A DNA stretch of 64,000 nt from Janthinobacterium sp. TB1-E2 (lineage in GTDB: Bacteria > Pseudomonadota > Gammaproteobacteria > Burkholderiales > Burkholderiaceae_D): assembly GCF_036885605.1 (NCBI RefSeq), contig NZ_CP142523.1:744001-808000 (forward strand). Reading direction: 5' to 3'. Shown here piece by piece: positions 36,566 through 46,187 of this stretch; the stretch's first letter is position 1, and the number at the start of each line of letters is the position of its first letter. The notes beneath the pieces are model-generated. The model ran no database searches and was not told the DNA's origin. It worked only from the letters and a program-made list of their open reading frames with translations. The position numbers and the translations under genes were made by a program.

Positions 36566-36754
36566 ATGATCAAGAAGTCGATGGCTTTCCTGTTTGCGCT
36601 GGGCCTGAGCGCCTCGTATGCGTTTGCCGCTGGCGATGTCACGCAGTGCTATAGCGAGTGCGGGCAAAAAGTGGCCAATTGCCGGGCGCACCTCGGCGGC
36701 AGCCCCATCTGCGAAGATCTGTACCAGCATTGCCTGATCAACTGCCAGCAATAA
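36566..36754 (+). CDS. tiny secreted six-cysteine protein
   Basis: The product has 62 residues. ACGGAGATGAAAT before the ATG gives a good Shine-Dalgarno. The signal peptide is MIKKSMAFLFALGLSASYAF with cleavage likely after AFA. The mature ~40 residues have six cysteines in a near-symmetric array C-x3-C-x6-C-x9-C-x6-C-x3-C (QCYSECGQ, ANCRA, PICED, QHCLINCQQ), compatible with two helices stapled by disulfides. Its inner four cysteines match the spacing in the protein at 9421-9615. No family is recognised. A putative substrate or ligand-binding role in the oxidising periplasm is inference. Confidence 0.7.
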   Translation: MIKKSMAFLFALGLSASYAFAAGDVTQCYSECGQKVANCRAHLGGSPICEDLYQHCLINCQQ

Positions 36755-37079
36755 GCTTTTTCGGGCGTCACGCCCGGGAAGTGCAGGACAGGGCGCGCAA
36801 GCCATTGCGCGCCCTGTGTGTTTCTGCCATTGCCCGCCAGGGCGCATGGCGCCGTGCTTTGCGCCTCTCAAGTTGGCTCGCGGCGGCATTTTTCCGGCGT
36901 GCCGACAACTCCCGCAGGGGCGTCGCGCAACACTTTGACATACCTCGTGTTAACTTGTTGCGTCAAGGGTTTTTGTGCTATATACTAGCCGGCTTCGGTA
37001 TGGATTCGTCTTTTTTGAGTCCTACGTTACTTTGTAGTTAAACAAGCCCCGCCCAATCGCAGGTGGGAATGGAGAAAAA
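36755..37079 (+). promoter_or_regulatory. 325-base region between the six-cysteine gene and rplC, with terminator-like hairpin and strong rplC promoter
   Basis: No gene is seen. A small hairpin (CGGGCGT/ACGCCCG near 36762-36778) and a 13-bp one (ACAGGGCGCGCAA/TTGCGCGCCCTGT, 36788-36817, followed by GTGTTT) can end the upstream transcript. A strong sigma-70 promoter follows: TTGCGT (36958-36963), 17 bases, TATACT (36981-36986), with a consensus TTGACA also at 36935-36940. The resulting rplC leader is about 85-90 bases long. Confidence 0.75.
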
Positions 37080-37736
37080 ATGAGCCTAGGCCTTCTCGGT
37101 CGCAAGGTTGGTATGATGCGCATTTTCACGGATGAAGGGGATTCGATTCCTGTCACCGTGTTGGACGTATCGAACAACCGTGTTGCGCAAATCAAAACCC
37201 CTGAAACAGATGGTTACTCCGCTGTTCAGGTCGCATTCGGTCAACGTCGCGCTTCCCGCGTGACCAAAGCTGTTGCTGGTCATCACGCTAAAGCTGGTGT
37301 TGAAGCCGGTACTCTGTTGAAAGAGTTCCGTGTCGACGCTGCCAAAGCCGCTGAACTGAAAGCTGGCGATGTTGTCGCTGCTTCCCTGTTCGAAGTCGGT
37401 CAAAAGATCGACGTGCAAGGCGTTACCATCGGTAAAGGCTATGCAGGCGTTATCAAACGTTACCACTTCGCTTCTGGCCGTGCAACGCACGGTAACTCGC
37501 GTTCGCATAACGTTCCAGGTTCCATCGGTATGGCACAAGATCCAGGTCGCGTTTTCCCTGGTAAGCGCATGACCGGTCATCTGGGTGACGTTAACCGTAC
37601 GATCCAGAACCTCGTGATCGCCCGTATCGATGCCGACCGTCAGCTGCTGCTGGTCAAAGGCGCGATTCCAGGTGCGAAAAATGGCCAGGTAGTTGTCTCG
37701 CCAGCCATCAAAACCAAAGCCAAGAAGGGAGCTTAA
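37080..37736 (+). CDS. rplC: 50S ribosomal protein L3
   Basis: The product has 218 residues ([57 protein letters not shown]). L3 is an early 50S assembly protein whose extension reaches the peptidyl transferase centre; the Gln in GMAQDPG is the methylation site for PrmB. GGAG lies 6 bases before the ATG. In this genome rplC, not rpsJ, is the first gene of the S10 transcription unit, with its own consensus-like promoter. Confidence 0.98.
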   Translation: MSLGLLGRKVGMMRIFTDEGDSIPVTVLDVSNNRVAQIKTPETDGYSAVQVAFGQRRASRVTKAVAGHHAKAGVEAGTLLKEFRVDAAKAAELKAGDVVAASLFEVGQKIDVQGVTIGKGYAGVIKRYHFASGRATHGNSRSHNVPGSIGMAQDPGRVFPGKRMTGHLGDVNRTIQNLVIARIDADRQLLLVKGAIPGAKNGQVVVSPAIKTKAKKGA

Positions 37737-37739
37737 ACG

Positions 37740-38360
37740 ATGGAACTCAAGCTTCTGAATGCGCAAGGTCAAGCCGCCTCGAACGTTGCTGCAGCCGATA
37801 CGATTTTCGGCCGTGACTACAATGAAGCGCTGATCCACCAAGTCGTCATCGCTTATCAAGCGAATGCACGTAGTGGTAACCGCAAGCAAAAAGACCGTGA
37901 AGAAGTTCACCACACGACGAAAAAGCCATGGCGCCAAAAAGGTACCGGCCGCGCTCGTGCTGGTATGTCGTCGTCGCCACTGTGGCGCGGCGGTGGTCGG
38001 ATTTTCCCGAACTCGCCTGACGAAAACTTCACCCACAAAGTGAATAAAAAAATGTATCGCGCAGGTATCTGCTCGATCCTGTCGCAGCTGGCTCGCGAAG
38101 AGCGCCTGATCGTCATCGACGATCTGACGATCGACGCGCCAAAAACCAAGCTGTTGTCGCAAAAATTGAACGGCCTGGGCTTTGATTCGGTTCTGATCAT
38201 CACCGACGTTCTGAACGAAAACCTGGAACTGGCATCGCGCAACCTGCCTAACGTACTCGTCGTTGAGCCACGTCACGCAGACCCGATGTCCCTGGTGTTC
38301 TACAAGAAGATCCTGGTCACCAAAGCTGCATTGGCCAAGATTGAGGAGATGCTGGCATGA
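37740..38360 (+). CDS. rplD: 50S ribosomal protein L4
   Basis: The product has 206 residues. The conserved loop [27 protein letters not shown], lines the peptide exit tunnel. [19 protein letters not shown] and [20 protein letters not shown] form the globular part. In E. coli L4 autoregulates the S10 operon through the leader upstream of rpsJ; here rpsJ is on another transcript, so any L4 control would have to act on the rplC leader. It lies 3 bases after rplC and overlaps rplW by 4. Confidence 0.98.
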   Translation: MELKLLNAQGQAASNVAAADTIFGRDYNEALIHQVVIAYQANARSGNRKQKDREEVHHTTKKPWRQKGTGRARAGMSSSPLWRGGGRIFPNSPDENFTHKVNKKMYRAGICSILSQLAREERLIVIDDLTIDAPKTKLLSQKLNGLGFDSVLIITDVLNENLELASRNLPNVLVVEPRHADPMSLVFYKKILVTKAALAKIEEMLA

Positions 38361-38674
38361 GCGCGATTTTGAAACATAGCGAAGAACGCTTGATGAAGGT
38401 GCTGTTGGCGCCCGTGATTTCCGAAAAGGCCACCATGGTCGCGGAAAAGAACGAGCAAATTGTATTCCGCGTACTGCCGGATGCAACCAAGCCTGAAATC
38501 AAGGCAGCGGTCGAACTGCTGTTCAAGGTTGAAGTTCTGTCCGTGCAAACTGCAAACCGCGAAGGTAAGCAAAAGCGCACCGGCAAGTTCAACGGTCGTC
38601 GTAACCATACCAAGCGTGCTTTCGTGTGCCTGAAGCCTGGCCAGGAAATCAACTTCTCCGAGGAGGCTGCATAA
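38357..38674 (+). CDS. rplW: 50S ribosomal protein L23
   Basis: The product has 105 residues ([60 protein letters not shown]). L23 sits at the exit tunnel and docks trigger factor and SRP. It has a slightly longer N-terminus ([12 protein letters not shown]) than the E. coli protein. It starts with ATGA overlapping the rplD stop. Confidence 0.98.
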   Translation: MSAILKHSEERLMKVLLAPVISEKATMVAEKNEQIVFRVLPDATKPEIKAAVELLFKVEVLSVQTANREGKQKRTGKFNGRRNHTKRAFVCLKPGQEINFSEEAA

Positions 38675-39501
38675 TGGCACTCGTTAAGATGAAACCAACC
38701 TCGCCAGGCCGTCGCGGCATGGTGAAGGTGGTGAATGCCGACCTGTACAAAGGTCGTCCGTTCGCTGCCCTGGTTGAAAAGAAATCCAAGACCGCTGGTC
38801 GTAACAACAACGGTCACATCACCACCCGTCATATCGGTGGTGGTCATAAGCAACACTACCGCTTGATCGACTTCAAGCGCACCAAAGATGGTATTCCAGC
38901 GAAAGTGGAACGTATCGAATACGATCCAAACCGCACCGCGAATATCGCTCTGTTGTGCTACGCCGACGGCGAACGTCACTACATCATCGCAACCAAAGGC
39001 ATGGCCGTTGGCGACAGCGTGATGAACGGTTCGGAAGCACCGATCAAATCGGGTAACTGCTTGCCAATCCGTAACATCCCAGTCGGTACCGTGATGCATT
39101 GCGTCGAAATGCTGCCAGGTAAAGGTGCCCAAATGGCACGTACCGCCGGCGCTGGCGTTGTGCTGATGGCACGTGAAGGTACCTACGCTCAAGTGCGTCT
39201 GCGCTCGGGTGAAGTACGTCGCGTGCACATCGAGTGCCGTGCAACGGTTGGTGAAGTCGGCAATGCCGAGCACAGCCTGCGTAAAATCGGTAAAGCTGGT
39301 GCGATGCGCTGGCGCGGTGTTCGTCCTACCGTTCGCGGTGTGGTCATGAACCCGGTCGATCACCCGCACGGTGGTGGTGAAGGTAAAACAGCAGCTGGTC
39401 GTCATCCAGTTTCGCCTTGGGGCCAACAGACTAAGGGTAAGAAGACACGCAGCAACAAGCGTACTACTTCCATGATCGTCTCGCGCCGCGGCAAGAAATA
39501 A
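38674..39501 (+). CDS. rplB: 50S ribosomal protein L2
   Basis: The product has 275 residues ([36 protein letters not shown], and the C-terminal [20 protein letters not shown] with the near-invariant His). L2 helps subunit association and the peptidyl transferase centre. The start is set by the TAATG overlap with the rplW stop and by alignment. A longer in-frame reading from 38626 would run inside rplW. Confidence 0.98.
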   Translation: MALVKMKPTSPGRRGMVKVVNADLYKGRPFAALVEKKSKTAGRNNNGHITTRHIGGGHKQHYRLIDFKRTKDGIPAKVERIEYDPNRTANIALLCYADGERHYIIATKGMAVGDSVMNGSEAPIKSGNCLPIRNIPVGTVMHCVEMLPGKGAQMARTAGAGVVLMAREGTYAQVRLRSGEVRRVHIECRATVGEVGNAEHSLRKIGKAGAMRWRGVRPTVRGVVMNPVDHPHGGGEGKTAAGRHPVSPWGQQTKGKKTRSNKRTTSMIVSRRGKK

Positions 39502-39511
39502 GGGGTAGCAC

Positions 39512-39787
39512 ATGACACGTTCATTGAAAAAAGGGCCGTTCTGTGACGCCCACCTGGTGAAAAAAGTTGAAGCCGCGCAAGCAGCCAAAGACAAAAAGCC
39601 AATCAAAACCTGGTCGCGTCGTTCGACAATCATGCCTGACTTCATCGGCCTGACGATCGCGGTTCATAACGGCAAGCTGCACGTGCCGGTTTATGTTTCC
39701 GAAAACATGGTTGGTCACAAGCTCGGCGAATTCGCACTGACCCGTACGTTCAAGGGCCATGCAGCTGACAAAAAGGCTAAGAAATAA
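39512..39787 (+). CDS. rpsS: 30S ribosomal protein S19
   Basis: The product has 91 residues ([60 protein letters not shown]). S19 pairs with S13 in the 30S head. It follows rplB by 10 bases. Its stop (TAATG) overlaps the rplV start. Confidence 0.98.
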   Translation: MTRSLKKGPFCDAHLVKKVEAAQAAKDKKPIKTWSRRSTIMPDFIGLTIAVHNGKLHVPVYVSENMVGHKLGEFALTRTFKGHAADKKAKK

Positions 39788-40116
39788 TGGAAACTAAAGC
39801 TATCCTCAAAGGTGTGCGCCTGTCGGACCAAAAGGGCCGCCTGGTTGCTGACCTGATCCGTGGCAAGAAAGTTGACGCTGCACTCAACATCTTGCAATTC
39901 AGCCCGAAAAAAGGTGCTGCGATCATCAAACGCGTTCTGGAATCCGCTATTGCGAATGCCGAGCACAATGATGGTGCGGACATCGACGAATTGTTCGTGA
40001 AAACGATCTACGTCGAAAAGGGCCCCGTCCTGAAGCGCTTCACCGCGCGTGCAAAAGGCCGTGGCGACCGTATTTCGAAACAATCCTGTCACGTTTACGT
40101 GACTGTCGGTAACTAA
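39787..40116 (+). CDS. rplV: 50S ribosomal protein L22
   Basis: The product has 109 residues ([20 protein letters not shown], the tunnel loop [20 protein letters not shown]). L22 lines the exit tunnel with L4 and is a site for macrolide resistance changes; the loop length is normal. It overlaps the rpsS stop by one base and precedes rpsC by 9 bases. Confidence 0.98.
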   Translation: METKAILKGVRLSDQKGRLVADLIRGKKVDAALNILQFSPKKGAAIIKRVLESAIANAEHNDGADIDELFVKTIYVEKGPVLKRFTARAKGRGDRISKQSCHVYVTVGN

Positions 40117-40125
40117 GGAGCCACG

Positions 40126-40950
40126 ATGGGTCAGAAAATTCATCCAACCGGTTTCCGTCTGGCGGTCACCCGTAACTGGGCTTCGCGCTGGTATGCAGGC
40201 AACGGTAATTTCGCTGCCATGCTGAACGAAGACTTGAAAGCACGTGCTTACCTGAAAAAGAAACTGAAGAACGCATCCGTTGGCCGCATCGTTATCGAGC
40301 GCCCAGCCAAGAACGCGCGCTTCACGATCTACAGCTCGCGTCCAGGCGTGGTCATTGGTAAAAAAGGCGAAGACATCGAAGTACTGAAGTCGGCGCTGAC
40401 CAAGATCATGGGCGTACCTGTTCACGTGAACATCGAAGAAATTCGCAAGCCAGAAATCGACTCGCAACTGATCGCCGATTCGATCGCTCAGCAGCTGGAA
40501 AAACGGATCATGTTCCGCCGCGCCATGAAGCGTGCAATGCAAAATGCAATGCGCCTGGGTGCTCTCGGTATCAAGATCATGTCCTCCGGCCGTCTGAACG
40601 GTATCGAAATCGCACGTAAAGAGTGGTACCGCGAAGGCCGCGTGCCTCTGCATACCCTGCGCGCCGATATCGACTACGGTACCAGCGAAGCGTCGACCAC
40701 CTACGGCATCATCGGTGTCAAGGTGTGGGTATACAAAGGTGACCGCGCGCCTAACGGCGATGCACCAGTCATCGATACCCCAGCTGACGAGAAGAAAAGC
40801 CGCGGCCCACGCCGTGACGATGGCAAGCCAGCTGGCCGTCCACGTCCAGCCGGTGCCGGTGCGAAACCATCCACAGCACCAGGTGCACGTGTGCGTACCG
40901 CCGCTAAACCGGCCGCCGCAGCAGCACCAGCTGAGAAAGCAGGAGAATAA
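40126..40950 (+). CDS. rpsC: 30S ribosomal protein S3 with long C-terminal tail
   Basis: The product has 274 residues against about 233 in E. coli. The conserved body ([20 protein letters not shown], the KH domain [40 protein letters not shown]) is intact. The extra ~45 C-terminal residues are a low-complexity Lys/Arg/Pro/Ala tail ([39 protein letters not shown]). S3 lines the mRNA entry channel and has helicase activity. The tail is common in Burkholderiales, so it is not a frameshift. Confidence 0.97.
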   Translation: MGQKIHPTGFRLAVTRNWASRWYAGNGNFAAMLNEDLKARAYLKKKLKNASVGRIVIERPAKNARFTIYSSRPGVVIGKKGEDIEVLKSALTKIMGVPVHVNIEEIRKPEIDSQLIADSIAQQLEKRIMFRRAMKRAMQNAMRLGALGIKIMSSGRLNGIEIARKEWYREGRVPLHTLRADIDYGTSEASTTYGIIGVKVWVYKGDRAPNGDAPVIDTPADEKKSRGPRRDDGKPAGRPRPAGAGAKPSTAPGARVRTAAKPAAAAAPAEKAGE

Positions 40951-40952
40951 TC

Positions 40953-41372
40953 ATGCTGCAACCAGCACGCAGAAAGTATCGTAAAGAGCAGAAAGGCCGT
41001 AATACCGGTATTTCGCACAGCCGCGGCACCGCCGTGTCGTTTGGCGAATTCGGTCTGAAGGCAGTTGCGCGCGGTCGTATCACTGCGCGTCAAATTGAAG
41101 CGGCGCGTCGTGCAATGACGCGTCACATCAAGCGCGGTGGCCGTATCTGGATCCGTATCTTCCCGGACAAACCGATTTCGAACAAACCGGCTGAAGTCCG
41201 TATGGGTAACGGTAAAGGTAATCCTGAGTACTACGTCGCTGAAATTCAGCCAGGCAAAGTACTGTACGAAATGGATGGCGTTGATGAAGCGCTGGCACGG
41301 GAAGCATTCCGTCTTGCCGCCGCTAAACTGCCACTGGCGACGACGTTTGTCATCCGCCAAGTCGGCCAATAA
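40953..41372 (+). CDS. rplP: 50S ribosomal protein L16
   Basis: The product has 139 residues ([60 protein letters not shown]). L16 supports A-site tRNA positioning. The Arg in RMGNGKGNP corresponds to the YcfD hydroxylation site of E. coli. It begins 2 bases after rpsC, with GGAG in the overlapping end of that gene. Confidence 0.98.
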   Translation: MLQPARRKYRKEQKGRNTGISHSRGTAVSFGEFGLKAVARGRITARQIEAARRAMTRHIKRGGRIWIRIFPDKPISNKPAEVRMGNGKGNPEYYVAEIQPGKVLYEMDGVDEALAREAFRLAAAKLPLATTFVIRQVGQ

Positions 41373-41384
41373 TTGGAGTTGTAT

Positions 41385-41576
41385 ATGAAAGCATCTGAAC
41401 TCCGCGGCAAGGACCAGCCAGCTCTGCAAAAAGAGCTGAATGACCTGTTGAAGGCACAGTTCGGCCTGCGCATGCAAATCGCTACGCAGCAGCTGAGCAA
41501 CACTTCGCAGCTCAAGAAGGTACGCCGCGATATCGCGCGTGTGAAGACGGTAATGAATCTGAAGGAAGCCAAATGA
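41385..41576 (+). CDS. rpmC: 50S ribosomal protein L29
   Basis: The product has 63 residues ([56 protein letters not shown]). L29 is a helical hairpin beside L23 at the tunnel exit. ATG 41385 has TTGGAG nine bases before it; an upstream TTG would add MELY and is rejected. It ends with ATGA overlapping rpsQ. Confidence 0.97.
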   Translation: MKASELRGKDQPALQKELNDLLKAQFGLRMQIATQQLSNTSQLKKVRRDIARVKTVMNLKEAK

Positions 41577-41845
41577 ACGAACCAGTGAAACAGTCGCTCA
41601 AGCGCACGCTGATCGGTAAAGTGGTTTCGGACAAGATGGACAAGACCGTTACCGTTCTGATCGAGCGCCACGTAAAACATCCTTTGTATGGCAAGATCAT
41701 CATGCGCTCGAACAAGTATCACGCGCATGACGAGACCAACCAAGTCAAGGCCGGTGATACGGTCGAGATCCAGGAAGGTCGCCCGATCTCCAAAACGAAG
41801 GCATGGACGGTGACACGTGTGGTTCAAGCCGCACCAACCGTTTAA
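41573..41845 (+). CDS. rpsQ: 30S ribosomal protein S17
   Basis: The product has 90 residues ([55 protein letters not shown]). S17 is a primary 16S-binding protein with an OB fold. It is the last gene of the S10 part here. A terminator-like hairpin follows immediately and rplN starts 253 bases later, whereas in E. coli the spc operon follows closely. Confidence 0.98.
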   Translation: MNEPVKQSLKRTLIGKVVSDKMDKTVTVLIERHVKHPLYGKIIMRSNKYHAHDETNQVKAGDTVEIQEGRPISKTKAWTVTRVVQAAPTV

Positions 41846-41852
41846 ATAAAAG

Positions 41853-41876
41853 CCACCGTTTCGGCGGTGGGTTTTA
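41853..41876 (+). terminator. terminator after rpsQ (end of S10 unit)
   Basis: CCACCG/CGGTGG with a 6-base loop is followed by GTTTTAA, eight bases after the rpsQ stop. The T tract is short, so termination may be partial. Confidence 0.6.
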
Positions 41877-41884
41877 ATTAGTAC

Positions 41885-41920
41885 TTGCAGGCCCGCAAAT
41901 TGTATGTAATACTTGCGGGC
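41885..41920 (+). promoter_or_regulatory. promoter-like element overlapped by a hairpin, upstream of rplN
   Basis: TTGCAG (41885-41890), 16 bases, TAATAC (41907-41912) reads toward rplN. The same DNA forms GCCCGCAA/TTGCGGGC (41891-41920). Promoter and second-terminator readings are both possible. The remaining ~180 bases to rplN hold no gene. Confidence 0.4.
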
Positions 41921-42098
41921 TTCGTTCATGTAACGCCGCAAAGTGTCTGGCCACAGACAGTAGCATTCGCGGTCAGTTGATGTATGAAGGTCATGCACCC
42001 AAACAGTGAAGCCCAGCAGGGCGGCTCTGGCGGGACCAAGACTGACCGTGGGTCTACATTGTGTGGATTCTTCGGCTTAAGTTGGGAAAGAGAATACT

Positions 42099-42467
42099 AT
42101 GATTCAAACTGAAAGCCGGCTCGAAGTGGCTGACAATACCGGTGCCAAAGAAGTAATGTGCATCAAGGTATTGGGCGGCTCCAAGCGCCGTTATGCTGGC
42201 ATTGGCGATGTGATCAAGGTAACCGTTAAGGTTGCTGCGCCACGTGGCCGTGTCAAAAAAGGTGAAATTTATAACGCCGTGGTTGTGCGCACCGCTAAAG
42301 GTGTTCGCCGCCAAGACGGTTCCCTGGTGAAGTTCGACGGCAACGCCGCCGTTCTGTTGAACGCCAAGCTGGAACCGATCGGTACCCGTATTTTTGGACC
42401 TGTCACACGCGAACTGCGTACTGAGAAGTTCATGAAAATCGTGTCCCTGGCACCGGAAGTCCTGTAA
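42099..42467 (+). CDS. rplN: 50S ribosomal protein L14
   Basis: The product has 122 residues ([59 protein letters not shown]). L14 forms inter-subunit bridges. It is the first gene of the spc unit after a 253-base gap. GGGAAAGAG precedes the ATG. Confidence 0.98.
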   Translation: MIQTESRLEVADNTGAKEVMCIKVLGGSKRRYAGIGDVIKVTVKVAAPRGRVKKGEIYNAVVVRTAKGVRRQDGSLVKFDGNAAVLLNAKLEPIGTRIFGPVTRELRTEKFMKIVSLAPEVL

Positions 42468-42476
42468 GGAGTCGTA

Positions 42477-42791
42477 ATGGATAAGATTCGTAAAAACGAC
42501 GAAGTCATCGTTCTGACCGGGAAAGACAAGGGCAAACGTGGTGTGGTGCAGCAGCGTATCGATGCTGAACATATCGTGGTTGACGGCATTAACATCGCTA
42601 AAAAAGCGACTAAGCCAAACCCGATGACTGGCGTAACTGGTGGTATCGTCGATAAGACCATGCCAATTCACGTGTCCAACGTTGCATTGTTTAATGCAGC
42701 GACTGGCAAGGCAGATCGCGTGGGTTTCAAAGAAGTGGACGGCAAGAAAGTTCGCATCTTTAAATCCTCCGGCGAAGTAGTGAAGGCTTAA
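42477..42791 (+). CDS. rplX: 50S ribosomal protein L24
   Basis: The product has 104 residues with the KOW motif ([20 protein letters not shown]) and [21 protein letters not shown]24 initiates 50S assembly with L3. AAGGAGT precedes the ATG, and the gene lies 9 bases after rplN. Confidence 0.98.
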   Translation: MDKIRKNDEVIVLTGKDKGKRGVVQQRIDAEHIVVDGINIAKKATKPNPMTGVTGGIVDKTMPIHVSNVALFNAATGKADRVGFKEVDGKKVRIFKSSGEVVKA

Positions 42792-42797
42792 GAAATC

Positions 42798-43337
42798 ATG
42801 GCACGTCTCCAAGAATTCTATAAAGAAAAAGTCGTTGCCGACCTGACCAGCAAGTTTGGTTACAAGTCGGTAATGGAAGTTCCACGCCTGACCAAGATCA
42901 CCCTGAACATGGGTGTTGGTGAGGCTATCGCGGATAAAAAAGTTCTCGAGCACGCAGTTGCTGACTTGACCAAGATCGCCGGCCAGAAGCCAGTGACCAC
43001 CAAGTCCCGCAAAGCGATCGCAGGCTTCAAAATCCGTGAAGGTTACCCGATCGGTACGATGGTCACCCTGCGCGGCGCTCGCATGTACGAGTTCCTGGAT
43101 CGCTTCATTACCGTGGCTCTGCCGCGCGTACGCGATTTCCGTGGTGTGAACGGCCGTGCATTTGATGGTCGTGGCAACTACAACATCGGTGTCAAGGAAC
43201 AGATCATTTTCCCTGAAATCGAATACGACAAGATTGACGCGTTGCGCGGTATGAATATCAGCATCACGACAACCGCTAAGACCGATGACGAAGCCAAAGC
43301 TTTGCTCGCCGCCTTTAAATTCCCTTTCAGGAACTGA
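42798..43337 (+). CDS. rplE: 50S ribosomal protein L5
   Basis: The product has 179 residues ([48 protein letters not shown]-type segment [20 protein letters not shown]). L5 binds 5S rRNA and the P-site tRNA. It is separated from rplX by 6 bases and from rpsN by 2. Confidence 0.98.
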   Translation: MARLQEFYKEKVVADLTSKFGYKSVMEVPRLTKITLNMGVGEAIADKKVLEHAVADLTKIAGQKPVTTKSRKAIAGFKIREGYPIGTMVTLRGARMYEFLDRFITVALPRVRDFRGVNGRAFDGRGNYNIGVKEQIIFPEIEYDKIDALRGMNISITTTAKTDDEAKALLAAFKFPFRN

Positions 43338-43339
43338 TC

Positions 43340-43645
43340 ATGGCCAAACTGTCACTGATTAATCGTGAGATCAAGCGTGCTGACCTGGTGGCGAAATTCG
43401 CCCCTAAGCGCGAAGCTCTCAAGGCCATCGTCGATGACCAATCGAAATCGGAAGAAGAGCGCTACGAAGCTCGCCTGAAACTGCAGGCGCTGCCACGTAA
43501 CTCGAACCCGACGCGTCAACGTAACCGTTGCGCCATCACTGGTCGTCCGCGCGGCACATTCCGTAAATTCGGTCTGGGTCGTATCAAGCTCCGTGAATTC
43601 GCCATGCGTGGTGAAATTCCGGGTATGACAAAAGCAAGCTGGTAA
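43340..43645 (+). CDS. rpsN: 30S ribosomal protein S14, long zinc-free type
   Basis: The product has 101 residues ([73 protein letters not shown]). It has the long form with the region between helices expanded and only one of the CxxC cysteines, so no zinc ribbon is present. This contrasts with the zinc-type L36 in the same cluster. Confidence 0.98.
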   Translation: MAKLSLINREIKRADLVAKFAPKREALKAIVDDQSKSEEERYEARLKLQALPRNSNPTRQRNRCAITGRPRGTFRKFGLGRIKLREFAMRGEIPGMTKASW

Positions 43646-43659
43646 TAGGAGAATATGCA

Positions 43660-44055
43660 ATGAGTATGAGCGATCCTATCGCCGATATGCTGACCCGCAT
43701 TCGCAATGCACAAGGCGTGCAAAAGACGACCGTGGCCATGCCATCGTCGAAAGTCAAAATTGCGATTGCCAGCGTCCTGAAGGACGAGGGTTACATTGAA
43801 GATTTCGCTGTTGCCGAAGCTGGTGGCAAAGCGGAACTGAAAATCGGTTTGAAGTATTATGTTGGCCGTCCCGTCATTGAGCGCTTGGAGCGCGTGTCCC
43901 GTCCGGGTCTGCGCGTCTACAAGGGTAAAGACGAGATCCCTGTTGTGATGAATGGCTTGGGTGTGGCGATCGTGTCGACTCCGCAAGGCGTCATGACTGA
44001 CCGCAAAGCACGCGCTACCGGTGTCGGCGGCGAAGTTATTTGCTACGTGGCTTAA
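43660..44055 (+). CDS. rpsH: 30S ribosomal protein S8
   Basis: The product has 131 residues ([34 protein letters not shown] segment, [20 protein letters not shown]). In E. coli S8 represses spc expression by binding the rplE start region. ATAGGAG lies before the first ATG (MSMSDP); a second ATG six bases in is an alternative start. Confidence 0.97.
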   Translation: MSMSDPIADMLTRIRNAQGVQKTTVAMPSSKVKIAIASVLKDEGYIEDFAVAEAGGKAELKIGLKYYVGRPVIERLERVSRPGLRVYKGKDEIPVVMNGLGVAIVSTPQGVMTDRKARATGVGGEVICYVA

Positions 44056-44065
44056 GGAGTTACAC

Positions 44066-44599
44066 ATGTCTCGAGTAGCTAAAATGCCTATCGTAGTGCC
44101 AGCTGGCGCCGAAGTCGCCATCTCCGCACAAGCGATCACCGTAAAAGGCCCGCTGGGCGTACTTTCCCAGGCTCTCACCGGCCAGGTCAAAGTAGAAAAC
44201 AATGCAGGAACCCTGAGTTTCGACGTGGCGAACGACAGCCGCGAAGCCAATGCCATGTCCGGCACGCTGCGCGCACTGGTCAACAACATGGTTGTTGGCG
44301 TCACCAAGGGTTTCGAGAAAAAGCTGAACCTGGTAGGCGTGGGTTACAAGGCGCAAGCTCAAGGCGACAAGTTGAATCTGTCCCTGGGTTTCTCGCACCC
44401 TGTAGTGCATGACATGCCAGCTGGCGTTACCTGCGCAACACCAACCCCGACCGAGATCCTGATTAAAGGTATCGACCGTCAACAGGTTGGCCAGGTAGCC
44501 GCTGAAGTTCGTGCTTACCGCGCTCCTGAGCCTTATAAAGGCAAGGGCGTTCGCTATGCGGACGAAGTGGTTAAGCTTAAAGAAACCAAGAAGAAGTAA
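44066..44599 (+). CDS. rplF: 50S ribosomal protein L6
   Basis: The product has 177 residues ([60 protein letters not shown]). L6 sits near the sarcin-ricin loop. ATG 44066 follows AAGGAG; a longer reading from within rpsH is not conserved and is rejected. Confidence 0.98.
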   Translation: MSRVAKMPIVVPAGAEVAISAQAITVKGPLGVLSQALTGQVKVENNAGTLSFDVANDSREANAMSGTLRALVNNMVVGVTKGFEKKLNLVGVGYKAQAQGDKLNLSLGFSHPVVHDMPAGVTCATPTPTEILIKGIDRQQVGQVAAEVRAYRAPEPYKGKGVRYADEVVKLKETKKK

Positions 44600-44612
44600 T
44601 TAGGGGCTGACG

Positions 44613-44975
44613 ATGGATAAGAAAGAATCACGGCTTCGCCGCGGACGCCAAACCCGCATCAAGATTGCGGAATTGAAAGTAAATCGCTTGTCGGTGCATC
44701 GCACCAACCTGCACATTTACGCCAACCTGATCAGCCCGGACGCTAAAGTCCTGGTTTCGGCCTCGACGGCTGAAGCGGAAGTTCGCGCTGAACTGGCAGG
44801 CCAATCCGGCAAAGGCGGCAATGCCGCTGCTGCAGCCTTGATCGGCAAGCGCGTCGCTGAAAAAGCGTTGAAAGCAGGGATTACCGAAGTTGCGTTTGAC
44901 CGCTCCGGTTTCCGTTACCACGGCCGTGTGAAAGCGTTGGCAGAAGCCGCACGCGAAGCCGGTCTGAAGTTCTAA
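44613..44975 (+). CDS. rplR: 50S ribosomal protein L18
   Basis: The product has 120 residues ([60 protein letters not shown]). L18 binds 5S rRNA with L5 and L25. It begins 13 bases after rplF and ends 9 before rpsE. Confidence 0.98.
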   Translation: MDKKESRLRRGRQTRIKIAELKVNRLSVHRTNLHIYANLISPDAKVLVSASTAEAEVRAELAGQSGKGGNAAAAALIGKRVAEKALKAGITEVAFDRSGFRYHGRVKALAEAAREAGLKF

Positions 44976-44984
44976 GGATCAATC

Positions 44985-45503
44985 ATGGCAAAAATGCAAG
45001 CAAAAATGCAAAGCGACAAGCCGGATGATGGCATGCGCGAAAAAATGATCGCGATCAACCGCGTGACCAAAGTGGTCAAGGGTGGTCGTATCATGGGTTT
45101 CGCCGCGCTGACCGTAGTTGGTGATGGCGATGGCCGCGTCGGCATGGGCAAGGGCAAATCGAAAGAAGTGCCAGTTGGCGTGCAGAAGGCAATGGAAGAA
45201 GCCCGTCGCAACCTGATCAAAGTACCGCTCAAAAACGGCACCTTGCATCACACGGTTGTTGGTCGTCACGGCGCCTCCAAGGTCCTGATGAACCCAGCTA
45301 AGCCTGGTACTGGCGTTATCGCTGGTGGCGCAATGCGCGCTATCTTCGAAGTGATGGGTGTGACGGACGTGGTGGCGAAATCCACCGGTTCGAACAACCC
45401 ATACAACCTGGTACGCGCTACGCTGGACGGCCTGTCGAAAATGAGCACTGCTTCCGATATCGCTGCCAAACGCGGCAAGTCGGTCGAAGACATTCTGGCT
45501 TAA
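44985..45503 (+). CDS. rpsE: 30S ribosomal protein S5
   Basis: The product has 172 residues ([60 protein letters not shown]). S5 contributes to fidelity and mRNA unwinding. The spectinomycin-binding loop around [11 protein letters not shown] is wild type. The N-terminus has a short extra [21 protein letters not shown] lies before the ATG. Confidence 0.98.
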   Translation: MAKMQAKMQSDKPDDGMREKMIAINRVTKVVKGGRIMGFAALTVVGDGDGRVGMGKGKSKEVPVGVQKAMEEARRNLIKVPLKNGTLHHTVVGRHGASKVLMNPAKPGTGVIAGGAMRAIFEVMGVTDVVAKSTGSNNPYNLVRATLDGLSKMSTASDIAAKRGKSVEDILA

Positions 45504-45513
45504 GGTGGACAAA

Positions 45514-45693
45514 ATGACAAACACAGTCAAAGTGCAATTGGTCAAGGGCTTGATCGGTACGCGCGAATCGCATCGCGCTACCGTGCGCGGTCTGGGTCTG
45601 CGTCGTGTAAATTCGGTTTCCGAATTGCAAGACACCCCATCCGTACGCGGCATGATCAATAAAGTATCGTATCTCGTTAAAGTTGTCGGGTAA
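45514..45693 (+). CDS. rpmD: 50S ribosomal protein L30
   Basis: The product has 59 residues ([55 protein letters not shown]). ATG 45514 has AAGGTGG at good spacing; an upstream GTG is part of that ribosome-binding site. Located between rpsE and rplO as usual. Confidence 0.97.
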   Translation: MTNTVKVQLVKGLIGTRESHRATVRGLGLRRVNSVSELQDTPSVRGMINKVSYLVKVVG

Positions 45694-45723
45694 GCCTTCG
45701 GGCTTACACGAACGGAGCAAATC

Positions 45724-46155
45724 ATGGAATTGAATACTATTGCACCAGCCGAAGGCGCTAAGCACTACAAGCGTCGCGTCGGTCGCGGTATCGGCTCCGG
45801 CCTGGGTAAAACCTCGGGTCGTGGTCACAAAGGTCAGAAATCGCGTTCGGGCGGCTTTCATAAAGTCGGTTTCGAAGGCGGTCAGATGCCTCTGCAACGC
45901 CGTCTGCCTAAGCGCGGTTTCAAATCGATGCACGCAACCTTCAAAGCTGAAGTGCGCCTGTCCGATCTGAACAACCTGGCTGTTGGCGATGTCGACATTC
46001 TGGTCTTGAAGCAAGCTGGCGTTCTGGGCGTGTTGGCCCGTGACGTGCGCGTGATCTTGTCCGGCGAAATCACCAAAGCGGTGAATTTGAAGGGCTTGAA
46101 AGTGTCCGCTGGCGCGAAAGCAGCCATCGAAGCAGCCGGCGGCTCGGTAGCCTGA
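45724..46155 (+). CDS. rplO: 50S ribosomal protein L15
   Basis: The product has 143 residues ([60 protein letters not shown]). L15 is a late 50S assembly protein deep in the subunit. GGAGC precedes the ATG. It lies 32 bases ahead of secY. Confidence 0.98.
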   Translation: MELNTIAPAEGAKHYKRRVGRGIGSGLGKTSGRGHKGQKSRSGGFHKVGFEGGQMPLQRRLPKRGFKSMHATFKAEVRLSDLNNLAVGDVDILVLKQAGVLGVLARDVRVILSGEITKAVNLKGLKVSAGAKAAIEAAGGSVA

Positions 46156-46187
46156 GTTGACCGCTAACAGCTTGATCGGAGCGAAAA

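Noticed and set aside
30965..37079. A genomic island or prophage between rpsJ and rplC
   Set aside because: No integrase, tRNA, att repeat or phage gene is present, and codon and base composition match the flanking genome; a rearrangement of ordinary genes is simpler.
40750..40950. Frameshift at the 3' end of rpsC because the protein is ~40 residues too long
   Set aside because: The frame remains clean, the Shine-Dalgarno of rplP lies at its end, and Lys/Pro/Ala tails on S3 are usual in this group.
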